This document shows, piece after piece, positions 7,914-16,023 of a stretch of 61,739 bases of DNA. Every line of letters begins with the position of its first letter. Position 1 is the first letter of the stretch. Where the stretch lies: contig JARFQU010000123.1 of assembly GCA_029287595.1 (NCBI GenBank), forward strand, positions 1 through 61,739, given 5' to 3'. The notes below the pieces were generated by a model. That model did no database searches and was not told the origin of the DNA. It saw only the letters and a program-made list of their open reading frames with translations. Both the position numbers and the translations under genes were made by a program. The stretch is from Halioglobus sp. (GTDB lineage Bacteria; Pseudomonadota; Gammaproteobacteria; Pseudomonadales; Halieaceae).

Positions 7914-9167
7914 TCAGGACTGTGTGCGTCTATCAAACGTAATGTGCAGCTCTTTCAAGCCACGCAGCACCATATTGGGCCAATGGGTGAGGTCATTTTT
8001 GCCTTCCGCCAGCCGGATATTGGTCAGTCGCTGCAACAGGCGCGCAAAAGCGACCTTCATTTCCTTTCTGCCCAAAAAGGCACCCGGACAGAAATGGATG
8101 CCGTAGCCAAAGGCAATATGGTCGTCCGCATTCTTGCGGCACACATCCATGCTGTCCGGGTTATCGAACACCCGTTCGTCACGATTCGCAGCGGCGTAAC
8201 GCAGTTGCAGCAGGGCACCCCTGGGGATGGCCACGCCCTGAATCTCTGTATCGCTGGTTACCACTCGCCACAGGCCAGCAGAAGGTGACTCAAACCTGAG
8301 TATCTCCTCTACCGCATTATCGATCATGCCGGGGTCGTCCAGCAAAATCTGCAACTGCTCAGGCAGCTGGATCAGGGAGAGCATTCCCCCGGTTGTCGCC
8401 GATGTCGTTGTCTCATTCCCGGCCACCAGTAACTGCTCTATCATGCTGAGCAGTTCTTCTATCGTCATCAGGCGCTCGCCGTCCGCATGCTTGATGGTAT
8501 TGTTTGCCAGATCAGAGATCATGTCATCCCGCGGCTGCGCCCTGCGCGCCTCGATAATTTTCGCCACGTAGTGCTGGTATTCAACAATCAGTCGCGCGTT
8601 TTCGACCTCCTCTTCGGGGCTCGCCATCCCTCCCAGGCGCGAGGCAAAGGCATCAGACCAGGCTTTGATACGGCGCAGGTCCTCGCGCGGCACACCCAAC
8701 TGGTCAGCGATGACAAACACCGGCAGCGGCGTGGCAAAGTCGCGCACAAACTCGCACTCGCCCCTGTCGATAAAGTCATCGATCAGTTCATCCACAACCT
8801 GTTCAATATAGACATGCATTTTCTCCACTCGCGCGGAGGAGAATACCTTGTTGACCAGCGAGCGAAACACCTTGTGCTCAGGGGGATCGAGGGTCAGCAG
8901 GGTGGGCGGCTGCTCGTATCCCTGTGCGTAGATAGTCGCAGCCTCGGGGCATGGGTCCGCGCCCTTGAGCAGATCCTGGAAATTGTTGGAGAAGGTCCCG
9001 GTATCGCGATTGATCCGTCGGATATCTTCCCACCGGGAGATCATATAGATATCAGTGCCCGGCAGTTGATAGGCCGGGGCCTCTCGCCGTATTGCCTGGT
9101 AAAACTCAAAAGGGGACTCAATGACCTCCGGTGAAAAAAAGTCAAAATCCGCGGGGCACTTTGCCAT
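7914..9167 (-). CDS. Cytochrome P450
   Basis: This is a soluble bacterial P450 of 417 residues. The haem-binding loop FGYGIHFCPG puts the thiolate ligand at Cys360. The I-helix oxygen-activation motif AGNETT is at 249-254, and the K-helix ExxR at Glu288-Arg291. LTLDPPEHKVFRSLV near 92-106 is typical of bacterial class I enzymes. The ATG at 9167 has a good AGGAGA site; a 33-base longer form exists. It should hydroxylate a hydrophobic substrate using an external ferredoxin and reductase, but neither a [2Fe-2S] P450 ferredoxin nor an FAD reductase is in this window. Operator site B lies about 90 bases upstream, and the alcohol dehydrogenase follows. Confidence 0.96.
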   Translation of the reverse strand: MAKCPADFDFFSPEVIESPFEFYQAIRREAPAYQLPGTDIYMISRWEDIRRINRDTGTFSNNFQDLLKGADPCPEAATIYAQGYEQPPTLLTLDPPEHKVFRSLVNKVFSSARVEKMHVYIEQVVDELIDDFIDRGECEFVRDFATPLPVFVIADQLGVPREDLRRIKAWSDAFASRLGGMASPEEEVENARLIVEYQHYVAKIIEARRAQPRDDMISDLANNTIKHADGERLMTIEELLSMIEQLLVAGNETTTSATTGGMLSLIQLPEQLQILLDDPGMIDNAVEEILRFESPSAGLWRVVTSDTEIQGVAIPRGALLQLRYAAANRDERVFDNPDSMDVCRKNADDHIAFGYGIHFCPGAFLGRKEMKVAFARLLQRLTNIRLAEGKNDLTHWPNMVLRGLKELHITFDRRTQS

Positions 9168-9256
9168 TAGTATCTCCTGGGTACGCCGCCTGTGCGACAT
9201 TATTATGTTGGCCCCGGAATTCAGGCTCCAGACCGTCCCACAGTAGCGAATAGAAA

Positions 9257-9280
9257 ATAAACAGTCAAATCTGATTGTTT
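9257..9280. promoter_or_regulatory. Inverted-repeat operator, site B of the island regulon
   Basis: AAACAG (9259-9264), TCAAAT, CTGATT (9271-9276) followed by GTTT lies between the divergent P450 and SDR genes. The core CAG-N6-CTG and the AT-rich arms match sites A, C, D and E. The right arm CTGATTGTTT is the same variant as the left arm of site C read on the other strand. Confidence 0.7.
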
Positions 9281-9409
9281 TTTTAGAGCGGGTTTGCTAC
9301 TTTTAAAAGCGCTGCGAATTTGATCATCAGGCGGGACTTCGCCGGCCACCCGGCATGGACCAGAATACGGGCTGCCTGTACCTCAACTCACCACCTTCAG
9401 GAGACAGAC

Positions 9410-10171
9410 ATGGATCTCGGATTATCGGGCAAGAAAGCCGTCATCACCGGTTCTACCCGCGGCATAGGCCGCGCTATCGCCAACCTGCTGGCAGACGAGG
9501 GCGTCTCCCTCGCTATCTGCTCCCGCAACCAGGAAGAAGTGGATTCCGCCGTGACCGAGCTGAGCGCCAAGGGCGTGAAAGTCACCGGATCGGTCGTCGA
9601 TGTGGCGGACAAAGCCAGCTACCAGGCCTGGATCACCAGCGCCGGTGAAGAGCTGGGCGGCATCGATATCTTCATCCCCAATGTCAGCGCCGGCGGTGGT
9701 GACATGAGCGAACAGGGCTGGGAAAACAATTTTAATGTCGATCTGTTGGGCACCACCCGCGGCATCGAGGCCGCAATGCCCTTCCTGGAAAAATCCGCAG
9801 CGGCCTCTATTGTGATTATCTCCAGCACAGCTGGTGTAGAGACGTTTATGGGCCCGGCGCCCTACAACGCGATCAAGGGCGCGCTGATTGTTCACTCCAA
9901 ACAACTCAGCCAGGCGCTGGCTCCCGCCGGCATCCGGGTAAACTGCGTCTCCCCTGGCCCGGTGTTCATAGAGGGCGGCGCCTGGGACTTCATCAAGAAC
10001 AACATGGCCGAGCTGTATGACAGCACACTGGCCCAGATCCCACAGGGCAGAATGGGTAGCGCAGAGGAAATCGCCAACTCCGTAGCGTTCCTGGCGAGCC
10101 CTGCAGCCAGCCTCATTACCGGCGTAAACCTGGTCGCAGACGGCGGTTTCACCAAGCGGGTGCAGCTCTAG
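9410..10171 (+). CDS. SDR family oxidoreductase
   Basis: This 253-residue classical SDR has the cofactor motif TGSTRGIG near residue 14, a catalytic Ser in IISSTAG and the YNAIK dyad near 155. The usual NNAG is replaced by NVSAGGG, which is uncommon. The C terminus (SPAASLITGVNLVADGGFTKR) is that of FabG-like members. The ATG at 9410 follows AGGAGA; frames extending upstream to 9320 have no such signal. It stands alone on the plus strand, divergent from the P450 gene across operator site B, so it is probably co-induced. Oxidation of a secondary alcohol or reduction of a ketone is expected; the substrate is unknown. Confidence 0.92.
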   Translation: MDLGLSGKKAVITGSTRGIGRAIANLLADEGVSLAICSRNQEEVDSAVTELSAKGVKVTGSVVDVADKASYQAWITSAGEELGGIDIFIPNVSAGGGDMSEQGWENNFNVDLLGTTRGIEAAMPFLEKSAAASIVIISSTAGVETFMGPAPYNAIKGALIVHSKQLSQALAPAGIRVNCVSPGPVFIEGGAWDFIKNNMAELYDSTLAQIPQGRMGSAEEIANSVAFLASPAASLITGVNLVADGGFTKRVQL

Positions 10172-10251
10172 CACCATTTGCCGGAAAGTGCGGCACAAGT
10201 AAAAACGCCAGAATAGGCGCCCAGCTGGTAGCGGGCGCCGCAAGCTCCGCC

Positions 10252-10572
10252 TCAGTCGCCTAGCGCCACCATAATTGACTCACCATCCAGCTTTACCTTG
10301 TGACTGGCGATTGGCCGTATCGCAGGGCGACTGAGCGCCCGACCGTCGCGTACATCGAAGGCCGCGCCATGCAAGGGGCAGAGGATTTTCTGCCCCTTCA
10401 GCTTGCCCTCACAAAGTCGGGCTTGCGCATGGCTGCAAAGATTATCCACTGCGAACACGCCGTCAGCGGTATGGCAGAGCAGGATTTCCCGCCCGCCAAC
10501 TTCCACACACAGGCTTGCGCCGCGCGGTAATTCATCCATACCCGCCACCCTGGAAAACTCGCCAATACTCAC
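10252..10572 (-). CDS. Rieske [2Fe-2S] ferredoxin
   Basis: This 106-residue protein is a stand-alone Rieske domain. The cluster ligands are Cys46-x-His48 (CSHAQARLC) and Cys65-x-x-His68 (CPLHGAAFDV), with 16 residues between, as in ferredoxins that feed ring-hydroxylating oxygenases. It has no signal peptide. Its start is three bases downstream of the stop of the Rieske oxygenase alpha subunit gene, so the two form an electron-transfer pair in one operon. The reductase that would load it is not in the window. Confidence 0.94.
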   Translation of the reverse strand: MSIGEFSRVAGMDELPRGASLCVEVGGREILLCHTADGVFAVDNLCSHAQARLCEGKLKGQKILCPLHGAAFDVRDGRALSRPAIRPIASHKVKLDGESIMVALGD

Positions 10573-10575
10573 TCG

Positions 10576-11958
10576 CTACTCCTTTAGAAATTCATCCAGC
10601 GTGAGGTGTACCCGGCGTATACGCGCCTCCTGGTAGTTGCCCAGGGTAATGCCCGGCTTACGACTGGCCTTTAACCCCTGCTGCTGCAAATCGAGATTTC
10701 CCGTGTCTTCATCGTATACCGGTGCCAGCCAGCTCAGTGCCTCCACTTCGGTATAGGATTGCTCCACGCTCAGTTTGAAGGGCTCAGGCGGCTCGGGATG
10801 CTCCGCTCCCTCGGGCAGGGGCTCCAATACCATCAAATCGAAAATACTGCTGTCGATATCATCGCCATTGGGGCGGAAACGATAGGCCATGGGCACCGTA
10901 ATGCCCGGGAAGAAAAACATATTAGGAAACAGGTGATACTCGATGGAATCCAGCATGAGAGTGTCACTGACGCTGGAGAGATCGACACCCAGGGCCTTGC
11001 CAATAAGCCGGCGCAGGTCTTCTGCCGCGACGCTGCGCGCGGTCTCGCCTGCCGGAACCTCTTCTTGCTCCAGGCCGAATACCGATAAACTCTGCAGTAG
11101 CTGGTTTTCCGTGAGCGGCGGATCACGCCACTTGTTGCCAGGGTAGTCCGCCAGTGACTCTGCACTGTAATTGCCTATATTGTGGATAAAACGGCTGACG
11201 TAGCTGCCAAAGATATCGTACTGCGCATTCGCACCGTTGGGTGCGTCATGCGTCTCGAAATTGTGATACGCCTCCATGAAGGCCTCCTGCGCCGCTTTCC
11301 AGTTCGCGGGCAGGATCTTCTGCACATGCAGGCGCACGCGGCGCCGCTCCAGTGGATAGTGCTGGAAATGCTGAGGCATTACATCCAGGTATTCGGCCAG
11401 GGGTAGCGCATCCGGGTCCAGGTTAATAAAGACAAAGCCGCCCCAGGTTTCACACTTCACCGCTTGCAGGTCGTGCGAATCATCGCCGACATGCGGAAAA
11501 TCCCAGCGCGCTGGCAGCGACTCCAGCCTGCCTTCCACGCTCCAGCTCCAGCCATGAAATGGGCAGGTAATTCTGGGGGAAAAGCCCACCCCCTCGGCAC
11601 CCAGCAAGCGGGTTCCCCTGTGCGTACAGCTGTTCACAAAGGCCCGTATCCCGTCCTGCGCACTGCGTACGACAATCACGGAGTAGGGCCCGATGTTGTA
11701 GACATAGTTATCCCCTACATCCGGAATATGCTCCTCCCTACAGGCCCATTGCCAGCATCGACCCCAAAGGCGCTCTGTCTCCAGATCTGCAAAGGCCTGA
11801 GACGTATAGCGACTGCAGGGGATGTCGCTGTCCCCCAGGAACTGATACTGCTGCTGCAACAGGGGCGGCGGTGCGCCCCTGGAATCGGTCGCCAGCGTAT
11901 CGGCCACACTGGCGCCGCTGGCGCGCGCCTCACCGGGTTGGCTGTTTTCTTTGGTCAT
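10576..11958 (-). CDS. Rieske non-haem iron oxygenase, alpha subunit (first copy)
   Basis: This 460-residue protein has an N-terminal Rieske domain with ligands Cys111-x-His113 (CTHRG) and Cys132-x-x-His135 (CPFHGWSW). The C-terminal catalytic domain has the bridging and iron-site segment NWKAAQEAFMEAYHNFETH (residues about 219-237), including the two His ligands. The pattern FINLDPDALPLAEYLD is usual in this group. It hydroxylates or demethylates a substrate using O2 and electrons from the adjacent ferredoxin. At 460 residues it is longer than the 3-ketosteroid 9-hydroxylase oxygenase (about 380) and closer to dioxygenase alpha subunits. A GGAG site precedes the ATG. Operator site C is about 50 bases upstream. 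A paralogue lies at 18021-19412. Confidence 0.94.
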   Translation of the reverse strand: MTKENSQPGEARASGASVADTLATDSRGAPPPLLQQQYQFLGDSDIPCSRYTSQAFADLETERLWGRCWQWACREEHIPDVGDNYVYNIGPYSVIVVRSAQDGIRAFVNSCTHRGTRLLGAEGVGFSPRITCPFHGWSWSVEGRLESLPARWDFPHVGDDSHDLQAVKCETWGGFVFINLDPDALPLAEYLDVMPQHFQHYPLERRRVRLHVQKILPANWKAAQEAFMEAYHNFETHDAPNGANAQYDIFGSYVSRFIHNIGNYSAESLADYPGNKWRDPPLTENQLLQSLSVFGLEQEEVPAGETARSVAAEDLRRLIGKALGVDLSSVSDTLMLDSIEYHLFPNMFFFPGITVPMAYRFRPNGDDIDSSIFDLMVLEPLPEGAEHPEPPEPFKLSVEQSYTEVEALSWLAPVYDEDTGNLDLQQQGLKASRKPGITLGNYQEARIRRVHLTLDEFLKE

Positions 11959-12005
11959 TGCTGTCTCCGGCTGTAGCGACTGGACGCCGCCTCACAATCA
12001 ATAAT

Positions 12006-12027
12006 ACAATCAGGATCGACTGTTTTT
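12006..12027. promoter_or_regulatory. Inverted-repeat operator, site C of the island regulon
   Basis: The core CAG (12011-12013), GATCGA, CTG (12020-12022) is flanked by ACAAT on the left and TTTTT on the right. It is centred between the divergent Rieske oxygenase (start 11958) and SnoaL-like (start 12075) genes, about 55 bases from each, so a bound protein could block both promoters. Its left arm, read on the other strand, is CTGATTGT, as in site B. Confidence 0.7.
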
Positions 12028-12074
12028 ATTATGTACCGCCTCGTTCCGGCATTGCAAGCTGACCGGGGACAATA

Positions 12075-12626
12075 ATGGAGAAGCGCAACATGAATACAAA
12101 GGCAGGCAACCCGCCCTCCCCCGGGGAAATGTCCGACCGCCAGGCCATTGCCGATATCCTCCACCGCCATTGCCGCGGACTCGACCGTGCGGACAGTGCG
12201 GCTCTCCAATCCTGCTACTGGCCGGAAGCGGAGGTGGACTACGGCAATTACGTGGGACCAGCGCAGGACTTCGCAGGCCTGGTCGTGGCTGCGCTACAGG
12301 ACAACTACGAACTTACCCGGCACGCTCTGAGCAATATGCTGATAGACCTGCAGGCCTCCCGCGCTCACTGTGAAACCTACGTGAACGCCGACCACCTGCT
12401 GCCGGGTGCCGCACTGGAAATGTGCTTCGGCGGCCGTTACCTGGACCTGCTGGAAAAACGCGAAGGTGCATGGCGGATACTGCACCGTCGCGTGGTAATG
12501 GACTGGGCGAAGACCAGGGAGATAGAGGACTTGCGAGGCAGCGAAGCCTTCGCAGCGATGGCAAAGGGCGCGCATGGCGCAGCCGACCCCCTGGACAATT
12601 TTCTCAGTAACGGGGGGACCGCCTGA
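12075..12626 (+). CDS. SnoaL-like (NTF2-fold) protein, first of a tandem pair
   Basis: This 183-residue protein belongs to the SnoaL-like part of the NTF2 superfamily. It has an N-terminal helix with ADILHRHCRGLDRADSAAL, then YWPEAEVDYGNYVG, and the closing strands GGRYLDLLEKREGAWRILHRRVVMDW. An ATG five codons later (12090) with GGAG nine bases before it is an alternative start. The fold serves as small isomerase or cyclase and also as the beta subunit of Rieske dioxygenases, which has about this length and ends with a similar 'R-x-D-x-L-x-x-x-x-G-x-W-x-I-x-x-R' pattern. The role is therefore open. Its stop overlaps the next start (TGATG), so the two are coupled, and both diverge from the Rieske oxygenase gene. 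Confidence 0.8.
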   Translation: MEKRNMNTKAGNPPSPGEMSDRQAIADILHRHCRGLDRADSAALQSCYWPEAEVDYGNYVGPAQDFAGLVVAALQDNYELTRHALSNMLIDLQASRAHCETYVNADHLLPGAALEMCFGGRYLDLLEKREGAWRILHRRVVMDWAKTREIEDLRGSEAFAAMAKGAHGAADPLDNFLSNGGTA

Positions 12627-13138
12627 TGGACAGTAAACTGGCGGCTTATCTGGCCAAGCAGGAAATCTATGAGTTGTCTTGCCGCTATATGCGCGGCCTG
12701 GACCGACTGGATACAAAACTTCTGCTGGAGCAGTTCTGGGAGGATGGCTGGTGCGAATACGGCTTTTTCAACAGCGGCCCGGCCGAGTTCATCGAATTCG
12801 CCACCTCCGCACTGCGAGGGCACGTGGCAAACCAGCACCTTATAGGCAATGTCCTGATCGATATTGAAGGCGATGAGGCCTTGGGCGAGGTCTATTTTCA
12901 CGCCTACCATAAAATGGCCACCGAGCAGGGCTTTGAAGACATGATTATCGCTGGCCGTTACCTCGACCGCTATGAAAACCGCGGGGACGTGTGGAAGTTT
13001 GCCTATCGCAGTGAAGTCGTCGACTGGAGCCGCAGTCAGCCGACCAACGACCCCTACTTCGATCTAGCACCCGACTGCCTGCGCGGCTCACGCGCAGATG
13101 ACCCGGTTTATCAGGGTGATAAGCGGCGCCGGCCCTGA
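12626..13138 (+). CDS. SnoaL-like (NTF2-fold) protein, second of a tandem pair
   Basis: This 170-residue protein is a paralogue of its upstream neighbour. Shared features are IYELSCRYMRGLDRLDTKLL, a central FWEDGWCEYGFF and the closing AGRYLDRYENRGDVWKFAYRSEVVDW. The C-terminal 25 residues are polar and look flexible. Coupled translation through TGATG suggests the two proteins are made in equal amounts and may form a heteromer. The stop codon abuts the stop codon of the convergent SDR gene (TGATCA, 13136-13141), leaving no room for a terminator between them. A third member of the group is at 55936-56469. Confidence 0.8.
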   Translation: MDSKLAAYLAKQEIYELSCRYMRGLDRLDTKLLLEQFWEDGWCEYGFFNSGPAEFIEFATSALRGHVANQHLIGNVLIDIEGDEALGEVYFHAYHKMATEQGFEDMIIAGRYLDRYENRGDVWKFAYRSEVVDWSRSQPTNDPYFDLAPDCLRGSRADDPVYQGDKRRRP

Positions 13139-13963
13139 TCAGCGATCTTCCGTTCGCTGCCCCCCATGCAGAATAATCTCGGCGTCCTGTGAAAAGAACG
13201 GCGGCGGCGCGGAACCCGCCGTTGTGATTCCTGCATCCACGGCCAGGGTATGTCCGGTTACGTAACGCGCTTCTGCACTAAGCAGGTAGAGAATGGCGTT
13301 GGCAATATCCTCGGGCATACAGGCAAATCCCAGGGGTGAACCCTCGGCAATCACTGCCCTGGCGCGCTCGGGATCACCCTCCGCCAGGGCATGGATCATG
13401 GGCGTGACTGTCCCGCCTGGCGCCACCGCATTAACCCGGATGCCATACTGGGAGAGCTCACTGGCTGCGGACCTCGTAAGGCCCACGACCGCATGTTTGG
13501 CCATGGTGTAGACGTGAGGGCCCTGCCCGCCGATGAGGCCCGCTGTACTGGACAGCGAGACAATGGCTCCGCCCTTTTCCTTCATCGCCCGGGCCGCGTG
13601 TTTAACACCCAGAAAAACCGCCCGGGAAAGAATAGCCATGGTGCGGTCAAAAGCCTCCGCACTGGTGTCCATGATAGAACCGACCGCACCGACAATTCCG
13701 GCGTTGTTGACCATGCCCGTGATACCGCCAAAGGACTGCACTGCGGCCGCGACTGCCGCCTCGATGTCGGCCTCCACGGTAACGTCAGTGCGCTGAAATA
13801 CTGCGGCCGCCCCCAGCTCTTCAACCAGGGCGGCGCCTCTCTCCTGCTGTAGATCGGCGATCACAACACTGCCACCGTGTTCGACAATCGCCCGCGCCGT
13901 GGCCTCACCAATACCGCTGGCGCCGCCGGTTATAACCACGACCTGCCTGGCAAATCTGCTCAT
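13139..13963 (-). CDS. SDR family oxidoreductase
   Basis: This 274-residue classical SDR has TGGASGIG near residue 12, the Asp of VVIADLQ that favours NAD, NNAG near 88, the Ser of SLSSTAG and YTMAK near 152. The segment RYVTGHTLAVDAGITTAGS near the C terminus is typical of secondary alcohol dehydrogenases. A 20-residue polar tail follows, longer than usual. It lies 55 bases downstream of the hemerythrin-lipase fusion gene on the same strand, so the two are probably co-transcribed from the promoter carrying operator site D. Substrate unknown. Confidence 0.92.
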   Translation of the reverse strand: MSRFARQVVVITGGASGIGEATARAIVEHGGSVVIADLQQERGAALVEELGAAAVFQRTDVTVEADIEAAVAAAVQSFGGITGMVNNAGIVGAVGSIMDTSAEAFDRTMAILSRAVFLGVKHAARAMKEKGGAIVSLSSTAGLIGGQGPHVYTMAKHAVVGLTRSAASELSQYGIRVNAVAPGGTVTPMIHALAEGDPERARAVIAEGSPLGFACMPEDIANAILYLLSAEARYVTGHTLAVDAGITTAGSAPPPFFSQDAEIILHGGQRTEDR

Positions 13964-14018
13964 AAAAAATCCTTCAGCTGTTAGGTGACATTATGTCGTG
14001 CATCGTAACCGCCCCGGT

Positions 14019-15725
14019 TCAATGGCTGCCATACCGTTCTGGCAAGGGGTCAAGTTTGCTGCAGCGAATAAACTCGCCCATACGATCTATAGCTACCTGG
14101 CTCTCGGGCAGTACGGGGAAAATTGAGAAAACATGGGGCATTTCGTCCCAAATTTCCAGATAGAATGGCACCTTCGCTTCGCGAGCTCTCTGGGCTGCCA
14201 TAACGGTGTCATCCAGCAGTATTTCAGTGCTGCCGACAATACCCAGCATAGGTGGCAGGTCGTCAAAGTCGGAAAAGACAGGAGAGACAAAACGATCTGA
14301 CGCTACCGCCTCACCGATGTATAAATCCTTCAAGCCGGAAGTGCGGACCGAGGACAGCACGGGATCTTTACGCTTGTTGAACTTGCGCGATTTACCGCTG
14401 TGGGTAAGATCTGCCAGTGGCGAAAGAACCATGGCGTTCCTGGGCATCGGGGTGCCCTCATCGCGCAAGGCCAGCAGGGTGCTCATGACCAGGCCGCCGC
14501 CGGCCGAATCCCCCGCAATGGTAATATCCGCGGGCGCAATACCCTGCGCCAGGAGGTCATGGTAGGCCGCCAGGCAATCCTCCAGTGCACCCGGGAAAGG
14601 ACTTTCCGGTGCCAGGCGGTAGTGCACCAGCAGGGCTTTCGCTTTTGCCGCCCTGCATATCTTTGCGACAAAACCCCTGTGCTGGACGGGCATGCGCAAG
14701 ATGAAGCCCCCGCCCGGAAAGTACAGAATAACTTTCCTGGGCCGCGTTCTGCCAATACGAATCCACTCACCGTCGTAGCCGGGGCCGCTGACCAGTTTCG
14801 CATTGATGTCCTCTGGCATGGTCTTTTCTGACTGCTCGTCCAGGGTGGCAGTCACCTTTCTCAGTGAGTCAAGTGAGCCAAAGCGCATCATGGGCTTCAT
14901 GGTGATGCGAGTGCAGGCATTCATCATCCTGGCTTGCCAGCTGGGCGTGGATAGTGGCTTTTTGTTAACCCGGCTCCGGCCTTCCTGCAAGGACCGCACC
15001 TTCTCCATGACGCCCGACATGCTCTCAACCGCCGTTTCTATAGTGGCCATCTGCAGACTCACCACATCTGCGCTTAAACTGCTCAGATCCGCCCGCACGC
15101 TGCGCCCTAAACGACGGAAGCGGTTTTCCAGCCTGCCACCAAACAAGGGGTCATCGATATAACGGGTTTTAATGTCGAGCTGTTTTAGTTCAGCAGAGCC
15201 GAGTTCGCCTTTGGCCCTGGGAAATATTTTTTTGGACTCAAACTCGATGTGCTGGCGGTAGCCGCTGATATACCGCTGTAAGTTACGCAACAGTTCCGGT
15301 CCATCCACAGGTCGCCCCGCCACAACACGCCTGAGTTCGGTAAACAGTTTATCGTTATAGGTCCGCAGGGTTTTGTGCTCGCGTTCCAGACGCCGCAGGT
15401 CAGGTTTGAAGCTTTTGTCCACACTGAGCATTTTGGCGAACAGCAAATCCTCCCGCGGGTGGTGATATTGATCGGGGTAATGGGTCAGGTAGTCAACGAT
15501 ATCGAGCAGCAGGTGGTAGTCCGGTACCCTGCCGGGTTGGAGTTTTTCAGCCTCCTGCTCCAGTGCGTCCAACAGGGACAGAAAATAGCCGTGCTCGCTG
15601 TAGAGAGTCTCTATAACCCCGGCCAGCGCGCTGCCACCCTGTTCTTCTAGATTTACCTGTCTCATTGGACCCACCTTGCCCATAGGGCCAAACGACTGCT
15701 TTTGTTCAACCCGCTGTTTACTCAA
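14019..15725 (-). CDS. Hemerythrin-domain / HSL-type alpha/beta hydrolase fusion
   Basis: This 568-residue protein joins two families. Residues about 35-175 are a hemerythrin-like HHE domain. Candidate di-iron ligands are His45 (YSEHGYF), His82 and His88/89 with Glu92 (THYPDQYHHPRED), His117 (EREHKTL), and His159 with Glu163 (QHIEFESKKIF). Residues about 305-568 are a hormone-sensitive-lipase-type hydrolase with the oxyanion motif PGGGF (337-341; Pro replaces the usual His), nucleophile Ser407 in GDSAGG, an acid near Asp505 and His531 in MPHVF. A basic, partly helical linker separates them. Esterase or lipase activity under oxygen or iron sensing is a reasonable idea but unproven. Operator site D is 40 bases upstream. 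Confidence 0.88.
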   Translation of the reverse strand: MSKQRVEQKQSFGPMGKVGPMRQVNLEEQGGSALAGVIETLYSEHGYFLSLLDALEQEAEKLQPGRVPDYHLLLDIVDYLTHYPDQYHHPREDLLFAKMLSVDKSFKPDLRRLEREHKTLRTYNDKLFTELRRVVAGRPVDGPELLRNLQRYISGYRQHIEFESKKIFPRAKGELGSAELKQLDIKTRYIDDPLFGGRLENRFRRLGRSVRADLSSLSADVVSLQMATIETAVESMSGVMEKVRSLQEGRSRVNKKPLSTPSWQARMMNACTRITMKPMMRFGSLDSLRKVTATLDEQSEKTMPEDINAKLVSGPGYDGEWIRIGRTRPRKVILYFPGGGFILRMPVQHRGFVAKICRAAKAKALLVHYRLAPESPFPGALEDCLAAYHDLLAQGIAPADITIAGDSAGGGLVMSTLLALRDEGTPMPRNAMVLSPLADLTHSGKSRKFNKRKDPVLSSVRTSGLKDLYIGEAVASDRFVSPVFSDFDDLPPMLGIVGSTEILLDDTVMAAQRAREAKVPFYLEIWDEMPHVFSIFPVLPESQVAIDRMGEFIRCSKLDPLPERYGSH

Positions 15726-15764
15726 CGCTGGAGCTGTAATTTGTGCAATACTAGCCGATATTTC

Positions 15765-15786
15765 TAAAACAGTCAGTACTGTTTTA
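15765..15786. promoter_or_regulatory. Inverted-repeat operator, site D of the island regulon (best copy)
   Basis: TAAAACAG (15765-15772) and CTGTTTTA (15779-15786) are perfectly complementary arms around the spacer TCAGTA. This is the most symmetrical of the five sites. It lies 40 bases before the hemerythrin-lipase start, where a bound dimer would cover the promoter, and 238 bases before the ketosteroid isomerase start. The rest of the 298-base gap holds no gene I can recognise, only the palindrome at 15963. Confidence 0.78.
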
Positions 15787-15962
15787 TTTTTATCTCATTT
15801 GCTAGTATGCACCAATGAGAAGAAAAAAACCCGGTGGCGGCGGGTTTTGAGCGCACCGACGCCCGGGATCATATCCTGCTCGCCCGCAAAGAGGAGGCAG
15901 GCAGCGCATCCACCGGTGGCTCAAGAAGATACCCGACACAGACGATAACAGATTTAATGACC

Positions 15963-15982
15963 TGTTCAGGCCGGCCTGAACA
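15963..15982. repeat. 20-bp perfect palindrome upstream of the ketosteroid isomerase
   Basis: TGTTCAGGCC (15963-15972) is followed at once by its exact complement GGCCTGAACA (15973-15982), with no spacer. It ends 41 bases before the ATG of the isomerase gene. It may be a protein-binding site separate from the CAG-N6-CTG operator. There is no T-run after it, so it is not an obvious terminator. Confidence 0.65.
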
Positions 15983-16023
15983 CGCAGAATTGTGAATTTA
16001 ACGACTACATCAGGATAATTACC

